NCBI GenBank assembly: GCA_039199225.1
Contig: JBCCSZ010000070.1
Location: forward strand, 1-27,823
DNA length: 27,823 nucleotides
Direction: 5' to 3'
Source of the DNA: JBCCSZ01 sp039199225
Lineage (GTDB): Bacteria; Bacteroidota; Bacteroidia; Chitinophagales; Saprospiraceae
The translations under genes and the position numbers were made by a program. Shown piece after piece: positions 1 through 9,249 of the stretch (its first letter is position 1; each line of letters starts with the position of its first letter). A model generated the notes under the pieces. That model was given only the letters and a program-made list of their open reading frames with translations, had not been told where the DNA came from and did not search any database.

Positions 1-1
1 G

Positions 2-2803
2 AATGATCTGCCAGACATTACCATCAGCTGCAATTTCAGCTACGATCCAAGCAACCTATCGGCCAGTTTTGGCAAGGTAGTGACCAGCATAGCGGCTCAG
101 GAAAACATTACGATCAACGATGCAGAAAACAATGTCAATACACCACAGCCTTTCACTTGGGGCCAGGATGCCTTGGTTACCGATAATTGTGGGGACAATC
201 TGATCATCAGTTACGATTCTACCTTCAATTTGGATGCTACTTGCAATACCGGCACCATCAGTCGGACCATCACCGTTTCAAGTGGCTCAGGCACACCAGC
301 CATTATTACACAAACCATCACCATCCAGGACTTTGATCCTTTCAACCCAGATGAGGATGCAGTTTGGATGGGTAATATGGACCTTTACCTGACAGCTACC
401 GACTGCAATTTTGATGTCGGCAGCCTGGGCGCTCCGACGATCACCAATGACAACTGTTCGAAGGCAGTACCGGCCATTGCAGAAGAACTGGTGTTCAACC
501 GACCCACAGCACAGCTGGGAGCTGGTATGTGTTTGAAGATATTACGGAAATGGGAAATCAGAGATTGGTGCCAGCCAGATAGTGCCTGGTGCAATCCCAA
601 CTTGCTCAATGGCGAACAGACCATCATCGTGTGGGACACCTTCCCTGCGACCTTTGCGTTTGACCGGCCAGATTGCGACACCATCACGATCACGTCTGGC
701 GCTACAACTGCCAACTACGCAGCTACAGCTACGATCACAGACAATTGTACCAATGTATTTGATGCAACCAATGTCAGTTACACCATTACACCTGGAGGCG
801 TCCTCACAGGCGGTACTGGCACCAGCATCAACGCAGACCTACCTTTTGGTGTCCATGAGGTCGTCTTCACCGCTGTGGACGATTGTGGAACCTCCGCCAC
901 CGACACCTTGAAGGTTGTTGTCATCAACGATCCATGTACTTTTGTCAACCAGTTCAATGCCGTCAACTTTGGCAGTGATCCAATCAACGTAGCAGTAACC
1001 GATGTCTACACAGGCGGAATTGTAGGTGCAACTTTGGATATTTCCGGTATCGGCAGCGGCGCTTCTGTAACCTTCAATTGCACAGACATTCAATACAATA
1101 CACAGTATCCAACGACGTACAATGGCAATGTAAACATTCCGGCCTTTGGCGGCGCTCCAGCTGCTCAGTGTCCAACCTCTTTCATTGTTCAGGACCTCGA
1201 CCCGCCAACACTGGTTTGCAATCCGCCAGCCAGCTTTGAATTGGATGCCAACAACCAGGCCGTCATTACCATCAACGATATGGTTCCGACCGCCAATGAC
1301 AATTGTGATACAAGCAATTTGATTTTCAGCTTCCAAGAGCTAGATTTCAGCGCGCCAAACGATCCACTGAATCCGCCTGCGAACTTGGCCAAATTAGATA
1401 CAATGATCGATTGCAGCGATCTATCGGTGGATGGAACAGTGCAAGTAAATCTATGGGTGTATGATCTGACGGGCAAAGGCATCCAATGCGATCCATTCCT
1501 CAGCTTTACGAATGGTCCCAACAGTGACTGCGCCAATGCCAAGCCGTCCACTATTCCGGCTGTCATTACCGGTCAGATTTTAGATGAAGAAAATGGGCAG
1601 GTGGAAAATGTTGTCGTCTCCATGAATGGCGATAGAATAAGTTCCTCTGTGACACAAACCGATGGTACCTTCCGCTTTTCCGACGTGCCGACCGGATTCA
1701 ATTACAGCATCGAACCGGCGAAGGATGACAAGCCGCTCAACGGTGTATCGACCTATGATTTGGTACAAATCAGCAAGCATGTTTTGGAGCTTGAAAAACT
1801 CAACTCTCCTTACAAAATGATTGCCGCCGACGCCAACCGCAACGGAGAAATTACAGCCATTGATTTGGTGGAAATCCGAAAGTTGATCTTGTTTGTCGAT
1901 CGGGATTTCCAAGAAAATACTTCCTGGCGATTCATCGATGCAGATTATCTCTTCCCCAACTCCGACGATCCATTTACCGGCACTTTCCCAGAAGTGTATA
2001 ACATCAACGATTTACAGCGAGACATGCGCATCAATTTCGTTGCAGTAAAAGTCGGAGACGTCAATTGCAGCGCCAATCCCAACGAAGTGATTGGTAGTGA
2101 AGACCGCCATGCAGTTGGTGATTTGGTTTTCCAGTTACCCGACTTGGAGATCACTGCTGGCCAGACCTATGAAGTACCGTTCCATCTTTCCAAAGATGCC
2201 GAGCTGTTTGGTTACCAGTACACCCTTGAATTCGACCAGGAAGCCCTAGAGTTTGACGACATCCAAGCAGGAACACTTCCGGGACTGAGCAAAGGCAATT
2301 TTGGTTTGCAACTGCTGGAGCAAGGAGCAATTACCACTAGTTGGTCTACTACCCAGGCCATCAAGGGGGAAAAGCTCGGGGAGCTGTTCCGCATTCGTTT
2401 CCGGGCGAAGAGAAGTGGACAACTGAGCGACTTTCTAACAGCAGGCTCTCGGTTTACAACCGCCGAAGGTTACAATGCCGAAGGCGACTTACTGAACATT
2501 GCCCTACAGTTTGACGAACAACAAGTTGAAACGGCCGACAGCCGCTTCTTACTCTACCAAAACCGACCAAACCCTTTCCGGGCCGAAACCCTGATTGGCT
2601 TCCACTTGCCACAAAGCAGTGTAGCCGAACTAACGGTATTCGACCTATCCGGAAAGCTGATACTTCGAAAAGAAAGACTGTTCAAAAAAGGTTTCAATGA
2701 GTTTTCTATCAACCAAAGCGAACTACAACAAGCAGGAGTACTATACTACCAGCTGAAAACCGACCGACACACAGCTGTCAAGAAAATGACGGTCCTAGAG
2801 TAA
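2..2803 (+). CDS. T9SS-secreted multidomain surface protein (5' end outside window)
   Basis: The frame is open from base 2, so the gene begins upstream; 933 residues are visible. The first ~500 residues are Ig/HYR-like beta repeats with recurring DNC motifs, including a typical HYR stretch (PFGVHEVVFTAVDDCG). From about residue 520 there is a carboxypeptidase-regulatory-like fold (ITGQILDEENGQ). At about 600-640 comes a dockerin-type segment with a calcium-loop pattern (DANRNGEITAID). From about 706 there is a cohesin-like beta-sandwich. Residues 847-933 form a type A T9SS sorting domain (YQNRPNPF, then a VFDLSGK strand and a C-terminal KKMTVLE strand). Family knowledge says such proteins cross the outer membrane by T9SS and are anchored or released after the tail is cut; a role in adhesion or substrate binding is inference. 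No catalytic domain is visible here, but one could lie upstream. Confidence 0.9.
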   Translation, partial: NDLPDITISCNFSYDPSNLSASFGKVVTSIAAQENITINDAENNVNTPQPFTWGQDALVTDNCGDNLIISYDSTFNLDATCNTGTISRTITVSSGSGTPAIITQTITIQDFDPFNPDEDAVWMGNMDLYLTATDCNFDVGSLGAPTITNDNCSKAVPAIAEELVFNRPTAQLGAGMCLKILRKWEIRDWCQPDSAWCNPNLLNGEQTIIVWDTFPATFAFDRPDCDTITITSGATTANYAATATITDNCTNVFDATNVSYTITPGGVLTGGTGTSINADLPFGVHEVVFTAVDDCGTSATDTLKVVVINDPCTFVNQFNAVNFGSDPINVAVTDVYTGGIVGATLDISGIGSGASVTFNCTDIQYNTQYPTTYNGNVNIPAFGGAPAAQCPTSFIVQDLDPPTLVCNPPASFELDANNQAVITINDMVPTANDNCDTSNLIFSFQELDFSAPNDPLNPPANLAKLDTMIDCSDLSVDGTVQVNLWVYDLTGKGIQCDPFLSFTNGPNSDCANAKPSTIPAVITGQILDEENGQVENVVVSMNGDRISSSVTQTDGTFRFSDVPTGFNYSIEPAKDDKPLNGVSTYDLVQISKHVLELEKLNSPYKMIAADANRNGEITAIDLVEIRKLILFVDRDFQENTSWRFIDADYLFPNSDDPFTGTFPEVYNINDLQRDMRINFVAVKVGDVNCSANPNEVIGSEDRHAVGDLVFQLPDLEITAGQTYEVPFHLSKDAELFGYQYTLEFDQEALEFDDIQAGTLPGLSKGNFGLQLLEQGAITTSWSTTQAIKGEKLGELFRIRFRAKRSGQLSDFLTAGSRFTTAEGYNAEGDLLNIALQFDEQQVETADSRFLLYQNRPNPFRAETLIGFHLPQSSVAELTVFDLSGKLILRKERLFKKGFNEFSINQSELQQAGVLYYQLKTDRHTAVKKMTVLE

Positions 2804-3397
2804 TCGGTCCAACTTGATGGAAAAGCAAATGGCCTAGCCTGGTGATTGGGTGCTATTTCTGCAAGAATATTGCAAAGAAAGCGCATTCAATCGCTGGGCG
2901 AAGCCCATTGATAACATTGGGGGAAAGAATAAATTTAATTTTTTTTAAATATGTTCGAAACATATACTTCATCGTCACGATATAACATAAAGCGCCAGTA
3001 CGAGATGGTGCTGAAAACAGCTCGACAGCAAACTCCGTTGTGCGAGTACCAAGAACCAACCTTTTAAAAACATCCCTTAAACCGACAAACCGCAACTCTG
3101 CGGGCAGCCATCTGCCTGATCTGGTTTTATGATTCGATGATCCGAATAATGAAGCAGTTTCTGGATTGGCGATCGGTACATTCACCGACTGTATTTGTAT
3201 AAGCTATTGCGCCGTTGAGCGCCCTAAAGTTACGAGAGGCATTTTCGATAAGATCGAGCGTGTCAATGGATTCTTATGCTGTTGCTTGTTACCAAGTGAC
3301 AAGATAAGACGCTGTTCTGGGACCTTTTTTAGAAACCAGTTCTTGGAAGGCCTCCCTCCTAAGTGAGGGAGGTTTCTTTTTATGTCCGATCGGTCCG
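2804..3397. other. Gene-free structured intergenic region
   Basis: I see no convincing gene in this 594-base stretch; short open frames on both strands lack family resemblance. It holds several inverted repeats: ATATGTT-cga-AACATAT at 2949-2965, an AGCGCCA/TGGTGCT hairpin near 2992-3013 with one G-U pair, and two abutting hairpins CCGCA-actc-TGCGG (3090-3103) and GGCAG-ccat-CTGCC (3103-3116). It ends in a strong plus-strand terminator at 3351-3380. The terminator lies more than 540 bases beyond the stop of the secreted-protein gene, so either that transcript has a very long 3' UTR or an independent small RNA is made here. Confidence 0.5.
3351..3380 (+). terminator. Rho-independent terminator
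   Basis: Perfect 8-bp stem CCTCCCTC (3351-3358) and GAGGGAGG (3365-3372) with a 6-base loop, followed by tttctttt. The T-run is on the plus strand, so it acts on rightward transcripts. It does not fit the minus-strand gene that ends at 3398, because that direction has no T-tract. Confidence 0.85.
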
Positions 3398-4234
3398 TTA
3401 ATCTTTTTTCTCGCGACCTCCGTGCAGGCGGCCTTGTAGGGCCTTCAGCTCCTCCCATTTGCCGGAAGCAGCCAGGCGGGCCTGGCGCGCCCAGGTAGAA
3501 GGATTGTGCATACGGTAGCGGGGACCCGCCTCTGCGAGTATGGCACGCAGGCGAGCGATGCGAGCGGCCGCTAGTGCTTTGAAAGTGGGAATCCCCGAAT
3601 TGTGTAGCAGCTCTTCGATTTTGGGGCCGATGCCTTCGATGCGACGTAGACGGTCCTTGGTAGGAGCCTCGGGCATCTGCGGGGGCTTGGTAGTGGCACT
3701 GGTTTGTCTGGTGACAGGAGGCTTGCTGGTGGTGGCAGGTCGACGAGTGATTGGCTTACGCACGCTTGGCTTTCTGGCCGGTGCTGTGGAACGGCTGCGC
3801 GGTGCTGGTTTTTTGGCAGTTGGCTTCTCTGCTGCCGCTGGTTTGGCCACAACTTTAGCAACCTTGGATTTGGGCTTATCCTTCGCTTTGGTTTTCGCCT
3901 TGGACTTGGTTTTATCAGGCTGCGCCTTTTTGGATGATTTCGCTTCCGTTTTAGACTTCGCTTTGGCTGCCTTAGCCGCTTTTACCAAAGCTGCTAATTT
4001 CTCCTTTAGCTTTTTATAATTCTTTTCGTTCTTATTTTTTTCTTTCTTACACTGCTTATATTCCTTTTCCAGCTCCTTCAAATGCGCTCGACAAGCCTTT
4101 AGCTTATCCCGATAAACTTTCTTCGCCTTGCGTTCTTCCTTCTTACTCTTGTCGATGGCTTTACGCAATTCTCCTATCTGATCTTTCAACTTTTTGATGG
4201 CTGCCTTTTGCTTATCTACTGCTGATGATTTCAT
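3398..4234 (-). CDS. Histone H1-like, coiled-coil and helix-hairpin-helix protein
   Basis: 278 residues in three parts. Residues 1-~95 are a highly charged Lys/Glu coiled coil. Residues ~95-190 are a low-complexity Lys/Ala/Pro/Arg region resembling eukaryotic histone H1 tails and bacterial AlgP-like proteins. The C-terminal ~85 residues carry a helix-hairpin-helix signature (RRIEGIGPKIEELL) followed by a conserved-looking ARLRAILAEAGPRY segment. HhH domains bind DNA without sequence preference, and the basic middle would also bind nucleic acid, so a nucleoid or RNA-associated role is plausible but not shown. It starts at an ATG with a promoter-like box 40 bases upstream, and is transcribed alone or after pyc. 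No enzyme motif is seen. Confidence 0.8.
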   Translation of the reverse strand: MKSSAVDKQKAAIKKLKDQIGELRKAIDKSKKEERKAKKVYRDKLKACRAHLKELEKEYKQCKKEKNKNEKNYKKLKEKLAALVKAAKAAKAKSKTEAKSSKKAQPDKTKSKAKTKAKDKPKSKVAKVVAKPAAAEKPTAKKPAPRSRSTAPARKPSVRKPITRRPATTSKPPVTRQTSATTKPPQMPEAPTKDRLRRIEGIGPKIEELLHNSGIPTFKALAAARIARLRAILAEAGPRYRMHNPSTWARQARLAASGKWEELKALQGRLHGGREKKD

Positions 4235-4273
4235 TGCACGGTATATTTTCTACGTGAGCGGAATAATTGAGTG

Positions 4274-4281
4274 CAAAGTTA
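4274..4281 (-). promoter_or_regulatory. Promoter -7 box for the HhH gene
   Basis: On the minus strand this reads TAACTTTG, an exact match to the Bacteroidota -7 pattern TAnnTTTG, 40 bases upstream of the ATG at 4234. No clear -33 TTG is visible in the AT-rich stretch before it. Confidence 0.5.
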
Positions 4282-4344
4282 ACAATAATTTAACATTAAA
4301 TTAAAGATCAGTTCATAAAATCTGCATGTCAGCAATCGGAGTAT

Positions 4345-7300
4345 TTATTCAAGGGACACGATTAAATCGTCTTGCTCCACCAAGGATTTTTCCGTCAGTG
4401 GTACAGCCTTTACGACGCCAGCAATTGGAGCAGTGATGGTGCTTTCCATTTTCATGGCCTCGATGATAAACAAAGGTGTATTAATGGCAACTTCATCGCC
4501 GGGCTTCACCAGTATTTTGGACAGTTTCCCTTGTAGCGGCGCCCCAATTTCCTTTTCACCAGATGCCTTTTTGTTGCGTACAACCTCAATGTCCAATGTC
4601 CGATCATTGACTTCAATTGAACGGGTTTGACCATTCATTTTAAAGAAGACAAGACGGTTGCCGGCAGCACCAGGCTCTGTCACATTGAGGTAGCGGACGA
4701 TCACTGTTTTACCATTTTCAATTTCTACCAGAATTTCTTCATTGGGTTGCAAACCATAGAAGAAGGCAGCCGTCGGGAGGATGCGAACAGCTCCGTATTT
4801 TTCGTAGTGCTGATTGTAGTTTTCGAAAACCTTTGGATAGAGTTTGTAAGAGATAAAATCGTGTAATTGTTGGTGGGCGCCAAATGCTTTTTGAAAGGCC
4901 GGCAACTCTGCATCAAAATCGATGGGCGCCAGATGTGCGTTTGGACGATCGGTATAAGGCGCTTCTTCTTTTAATATCATTTTCTGTATTTCCTCCGGAA
5001 AACCGCCATCAATTTGTCCGAGATCACCTCGCATCAGGGCTTTGACGCTGTCTGGAAATGCCAACTTATGGCCTTGGGCCAGAACGTCCTCCTTTGTCAA
5101 GCCGTTGGCCGTCATGAACATCGCCATGTCACCGACGACCTTGGAGGAAGGGGTTACTTTTATCAGCTCGCCAAACAGCTCATTGGCAGCTTTGTAATTC
5201 GCTTTGATCGTTTCAAATTGATCTTCCAGGCCCAGTCCTCTTGCCTGCGGGCGGAGATTGGAGTATTGGCCACCAGGGATTTCAGTATCGTACACTTCGG
5301 CAGAGCCTGCCCGCAATTCCGTTTCAAAAGCATAGTAATACGCCCGGACAGCCTCCCAATAGTTGGAAAACTGGTTGAGCTTCTGTACATCTATTTCAGA
5401 CCCTCTTTCGTGTCCTTGCATCATGGCTGCGACGGCATTGAAATTGGGTTGACTGGTCAGGCCGCTCATGCTAGCCAGCGCAACATCAACGACATCGACA
5501 TCTGCTTCGATGGCCTTGAGGTAGGTAGCAGATTGTATGCTACTCGTATCGTGTGTATGCAGGTGAATGGGCAGATCGACCGCCTCTTTCAAGGCAGGAA
5601 TCAACAACTCGGCAGCGCGGGGTTTGAGCAGCCCTGCCATGTCTTTGATGGCCAAAATATGGGCGCCTTCATCTTCCAGCCGCTTGGCCAGGTCAATGTA
5701 GTATTGTAGGTTGAATTTGGTACGGGAGGCATCCGAAATATCACCAGTGTAACAAAGGCAAGCCTCTGCTATTTTTCCAGCTTTGCGGACTCTTTGGATG
5801 GATACCTTCATGGCTTCCACCCAATTGAGGCTGTCAAAAATCCGGAATAGATCAACGCCCGTTTCTGCAGCCGTGTCGATGAAACGCTCCACCAAATTGT
5901 CGGGATAAGCGGCATAGCCTACGGCATTGGAACCGCGCAGGAGCATTTGAAAAAGGGTATTGGGAATGGCTTCGCGCAGCAACTTCAGGCGCGTCCAAGG
6001 ACATTCTTTTAAGAAGCGAAGCGATACATCGAAGGTTGCACCACCCCAGACTTCCATGCTGAACAATTGATCTCCCATATGGCGACCAAAGCTCTCTGCC
6101 ACTTTCATCATATCATAGGTGCGCATCCGGGTGGCCAAGAGCGATTGGTGGGCATCCCGAAAGGTCGTATCGGTATACAATACCCTTTTTTGCTCACGCA
6201 ACCACTGAGACAAACCTTCTGCCCCCTTTTCGTCCAAGAGTTGTCGGGTCCCCTTCGGATAATCAGCCGAAGCATCGAAGGCCGGCACCACAGGCACCCG
6301 GAACTTATCTGTCAGACGATCGTCTTTGTATTTTACATCGGGATTGCCATTGACAATGACCTCTGCCAGGTATTTGAGAATTTTTGTACCGCGATCGCGA
6401 CGGCGGGGCAGCAGCAGTAAATCTTGGTTTTCCTTAATGAAATTGACCGTTGCCCGGCCTTGCACGAAAGTATCGTTGTGCAACAGATTGAGCAAATAGT
6501 CTATATTGGTCTTCACCCCCCGAACGCGAAACTCTCGCAGCGCGCGATGCAAACGTTCAGCCGCTCCCTTCATCGTCCGACCATGTGCCGTCACCTTGAC
6601 CAGCAAGCTATCGAAATAAGGTGAAATAACTGCTCCCGGATACGCACTCCCTGCATCCAAGCGAATCCCAAAGCCACTGGCCGAGCGGTAAGCGATCAAA
6701 GTGCCGTAATGCGGCTTGAAGTCTTCCGCCGGGTCCTCCGTCGTAATTCGGCATTGGATGGCACAGCCGTTCATTTTAATGTCTTCCTGCTTATCAATCA
6801 TCAAGGTCGGATGCGAGAGGGGGTAACCCATGCACACCAGCAACTGAGAGCGTACCAAATCGATGCCGGTGATTTGCTCGGTAATGGTATGTTCTACCTG
6901 TATACGCGGATTCACCTCGATGAAGTAGATATTCTCCTCCTTATCCACTAGAAATTCGGCTGTTCCAGCGCAAGAATATCCTGCAGCCCTGCACAATTCC
7001 AGGGCATAGTCATACAATTTCTGGCGGGTTTCCTCCTTCAATGTCAGGCTAGGCGCCACTTCGACTACTTTCTGAAAGCGACGTTGAACCGAGCAATCGC
7101 GTTCGAACAGATGAATTAGATTGCCGTGCTTATCACCGAATATCTGCACTTCGATGTGCTTGGGATTGTTGATGTATTTTTCTAGAAAAACCGTATCGTC
7201 TCCAAAGGCCGTACGAGCTTCTTGGCGAGCTTCGTGGTATTCGGTTGCCAAGTCCTCCTTGTCCCAAACTACTCGCATTCCGCGACCACCTCCTCCGGAG

Positions 7301-7803
7301 GCAGCCTTCACCATCACCGGATAGCCAATCGCTTCCGCCTCTGCCAGCGCAACTTCCACATTCACCAACGCATCTTTACTGCCCTCGATCAATGGAATAT
7401 TGAGCTTGCGCGCCAGGCGCTTAGTAATCACCTTATCCCCCAGTTGCTCCATCGCCTCCGGCTCCGGCCCAACGAAAATGATGCCTTCCTCCCGACAGCG
7501 CCGAGCAAACGCAACATTCTCCGACAGAAAGCCATAGCCCGGATGAATGGCCTCCACTTGATGCTCCTTGGCCACCCGAATGATCTCGTCAATGTCCAAA
7601 TAAGGCTTAAGCGGTTCGTCATTGGGGCCAATTTGGTAGCTTTCATCCGACTTGTAGCGATGCAGCGAATAGCGATCCTCGTAGGTGTAGACAGCTACGG
7701 TTCGCAATTGCAGTTCGGAGGCAGCACGCAAAATCCGGATGGCGATTTCACCCCGGTTGGCAACCAATAATTTTTTAAATCTGTAGTGCTTGGTCGGTTC
7801 CAT
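4345..7803 (-). CDS. pyc: Pyruvate carboxylase
   Basis: 1152 residues, the usual length of single-chain pyruvate carboxylase. It makes oxaloacetate from pyruvate, bicarbonate and ATP in the cytosol, refilling the TCA cycle. The order is biotin carboxylase (residues 1-~460: LLVANRGEIAIRI, HPGYGFLSEN, the ATP-grasp glycine loop SGGGGRGMR, EVNPRIQVEHT), carboxyltransferase (from ~545: TDTTFRDAHQS, RGSNAVGY, the metal-site region HLHTHD), the PYC central domain, and a C-terminal biotinyl domain with EAMKMES, where Lys1118 is the biotinylated residue. I chose the ATG at 7803; a TTG two codons upstream (7809) is possible but less likely. It appears monocistronic, with a 17-bp inverted repeat about 90 bases upstream. 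Confidence 0.97.
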   Translation of the reverse strand: MEPTKHYRFKKLLVANRGEIAIRILRAASELQLRTVAVYTYEDRYSLHRYKSDESYQIGPNDEPLKPYLDIDEIIRVAKEHQVEAIHPGYGFLSENVAFARRCREEGIIFVGPEPEAMEQLGDKVITKRLARKLNIPLIEGSKDALVNVEVALAEAEAIGYPVMVKAASGGGGRGMRVVWDKEDLATEYHEARQEARTAFGDDTVFLEKYINNPKHIEVQIFGDKHGNLIHLFERDCSVQRRFQKVVEVAPSLTLKEETRQKLYDYALELCRAAGYSCAGTAEFLVDKEENIYFIEVNPRIQVEHTITEQITGIDLVRSQLLVCMGYPLSHPTLMIDKQEDIKMNGCAIQCRITTEDPAEDFKPHYGTLIAYRSASGFGIRLDAGSAYPGAVISPYFDSLLVKVTAHGRTMKGAAERLHRALREFRVRGVKTNIDYLLNLLHNDTFVQGRATVNFIKENQDLLLLPRRRDRGTKILKYLAEVIVNGNPDVKYKDDRLTDKFRVPVVPAFDASADYPKGTRQLLDEKGAEGLSQWLREQKRVLYTDTTFRDAHQSLLATRMRTYDMMKVAESFGRHMGDQLFSMEVWGGATFDVSLRFLKECPWTRLKLLREAIPNTLFQMLLRGSNAVGYAAYPDNLVERFIDTAAETGVDLFRIFDSLNWVEAMKVSIQRVRKAGKIAEACLCYTGDISDASRTKFNLQYYIDLAKRLEDEGAHILAIKDMAGLLKPRAAELLIPALKEAVDLPIHLHTHDTSSIQSATYLKAIEADVDVVDVALASMSGLTSQPNFNAVAAMMQGHERGSEIDVQKLNQFSNYWEAVRAYYYAFETELRAGSAEVYDTEIPGGQYSNLRPQARGLGLEDQFETIKANYKAANELFGELIKVTPSSKVVGDMAMFMTANGLTKEDVLAQGHKLAFPDSVKALMRGDLGQIDGGFPEEIQKMILKEEAPYTDRPNAHLAPIDFDAELPAFQKAFGAHQQLHDFISYKLYPKVFENYNQHYEKYGAVRILPTAAFFYGLQPNEEILVEIENGKTVIVRYLNVTEPGAAGNRLVFFKMNGQTRSIEVNDRTLDIEVVRNKKASGEKEIGAPLQGKLSKILVKPGDEVAINTPLFIIEAMKMESTITAPIAGVVKAVPLTEKSLVEQDDLIVSLE

Positions 7804-7890
7804 TGACAAAAGTTTCTGATGTGGAGGTTATAGTAGCCCTTAATATTCTCTGGCAAGGCTGCTAATTTAATAATAAAATCGGGCAACGTC

Positions 7891-7907
7891 TTTGTGATTT
7901 TCACAAA
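7891..7907. promoter_or_regulatory. Inverted repeat upstream of pyc, possible operator
   Basis: TTTGTGA-ttt-TCACAAA is a perfect 7-bp dyad centred about 95 bases upstream of the pyc ATG. The half-sites look like CRP TGTGA/TCACA, but the spacer is 3 rather than 6 bases, so a canonical CRP site is not claimed. It may be an operator or an mRNA leader hairpin. Confidence 0.35.
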
Positions 7908-7996
7908 AGCGCATTGGTTTTCCACATAGCAGCTTAAAAAAAATTAGTGGAACGGAGCAAAAATGCATTTTGCCAATAAAGCCTATGGAAGGTATC

Positions 7997-8034
7997 AAAA
8001 AACAAGGGCCGATGATTGTTGTCATCGCCCCTTG
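7997..8034 (-). terminator. Rho-independent terminator of the DUF2911 gene
   Basis: On the minus strand a 13-bp stem (CAAGGGGCGATGA with TCATCGGCCCTTG, one mismatch, loop CAACAA) is followed by TTTTTT. It lies 46 bases beyond the stop codon at 8081. Confidence 0.85.
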
Positions 8035-8080
8035 AAGAAAATCAATTTAATATCGTGGACTAAGTAATTCGTCTAAGCAT

Positions 8081-9181
8081 TTATTTCATGGTAATCGGAA
8101 CCTGTGCCATGGTTTGGTCCCAGGCAACGATCATATGCACCAGGTTATCACTTTTCTTTTGGAAGAAAATAGACAGTGACTCTATCTCCTTGCCGGTCTT
8201 TTCAACAGGTACGGTGACACTGGCTATGTTGTTTTTTGGATCGTGGCCGAAAGTACCCCAAGAAGGAATGCCCGTGTGGACAACAAACTCCCACTTGTCT
8301 TGATTTGGGACAACCATGATGCCGTAGCGACCTGCTTTGATGTCTTTGTCGCCGAATTTGACATTTTCAAAAAAAGTGATCTCTGTCGTTTCATTGGCTC
8401 CCATGCGCCAAGGCTCACCGAATTTCAACAATTCACCAAAAATATTTCGGCCTTTCTTTTTTGGACGGCTGTAAACAACCCGCACCTTTGGCATAGCGGC
8501 CTCTTTTTCAGCACCTTCCAAGAAGTTGCGCATGCGCGAATTGCGAGGGTATTGTGCCAAGTCCATTGGGCTTGCATCATCACCTGCCATGAAAGCAGGC
8601 GCAAAACTAATGGGCATAGAGACCTCCGAACGATCCCATCCCATGATCATATTACAGTGATTGTCGTCTACTTCCTGAAAACCGATGGTAAAAGCCTCGC
8701 GGCTTTCGGCAGTGTGAACAACTGGAAGAGAAACAGAAGCCACGTCCATTGAGATGTCCCGGTTTTGGCCACCTGCAATGTGTCTTTCAGAAGAAATCTT
8801 CAATACCCACTGTGTAGGGTATACATCAGCAAACATAGTATAGTAACCCGGATTGATCATTGTACCACCGATTTCGACCGGCACGCCAAAATACACTTCA
8901 GTAGCTTCATTAGCACCCAGGCGCCATTCTTTACCGAATGGGACCAGGTCACCGAAAATGACTCTACCCTTCATATTGGGGCGAGAGTAGTGTACTCTGA
9001 TCTTCATGGGTGTATTTTTGTCATCACCACTGAGGTAGTTGCGCCAGGCTGCGTTGCGGGGGTAGGTAGCAGCATCCATTGGGCTTTTGTCCGAATCCGG
9101 GAACTTGAGTTCCTGTGCTTGGGTCATTTGAAGGCCCATCAAAAACAAACAGCAGAGGAGGGTAATACTTTTGAAATTCAT
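8081..9181 (-). CDS. Exported protein with two DUF2911 repeats
   Basis: 366 residues starting at the ATG at 9181, which gives a clean signal peptide (MNFKSITLLCCLFLMGLQMTQAQ, cleavage likely after the last AQ-rich stretch). The open frame extends another 35 codons upstream, but that part puts a hydrophobic stretch before the signal peptide and crosses the predicted promoter, so it is unlikely to be translated. Two similar domains follow, each with the marks of DUF2911: a YPRN motif, a YSRPxxKGRxIFG motif, and a WRxGANExTE motif, ending in a strand with MIMGWD or MIVAWD. DUF2911 proteins are common in Bacteroidota and have no assigned reaction; most have one copy. It is predicted to be periplasmic or surface-exposed. 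It is transcribed alone, with its own promoter and terminator. Confidence 0.9.
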   Translation of the reverse strand: MNFKSITLLCCLFLMGLQMTQAQELKFPDSDKSPMDAATYPRNAAWRNYLSGDDKNTPMKIRVHYSRPNMKGRVIFGDLVPFGKEWRLGANEATEVYFGVPVEIGGTMINPGYYTMFADVYPTQWVLKISSERHIAGGQNRDISMDVASVSLPVVHTAESREAFTIGFQEVDDNHCNMIMGWDRSEVSMPISFAPAFMAGDDASPMDLAQYPRNSRMRNFLEGAEKEAAMPKVRVVYSRPKKKGRNIFGELLKFGEPWRMGANETTEITFFENVKFGDKDIKAGRYGIMVVPNQDKWEFVVHTGIPSWGTFGHDPKNNIASVTVPVEKTGKEIESLSIFFQKKSDNLVHMIVAWDQTMAQVPITMK

Positions 9182-9249
9182 TCTTGCGATTTTACGTTTG
9201 ATTGAAAAATTGAGTAACAAAAAGTATAGGTTAACCAATATTAAGACCG

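Noticed and set aside
839..1336. 165-aa minus-strand open frame
   Set aside because: Lies wholly inside the T9SS protein gene, with no recognisable domain; a shadow.
2853..3185. 110-aa minus-strand open frame in the gene-free region
   Set aside because: Low-complexity, no family resemblance, and it covers the hairpins; not supported as a gene.
3166..3366. 66-aa plus-strand open frame ending in the terminator
   Set aside because: Runs into the terminator stem and looks random in composition.
3540..4019. 159-aa hydrophobic plus-strand frame
   Set aside because: Antisense of the Lys/Ala/Pro-rich protein; its hydrophobic look is the complement of Lys codons.
5014..5709. 231-aa plus-strand frame
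   Set aside because: Antisense to the clearly coding pyruvate carboxylase gene.
7891..7907. Canonical CRP site upstream of pyc
   Set aside because: The spacer between TGTGA and TCACA is 3 bases, not 6.
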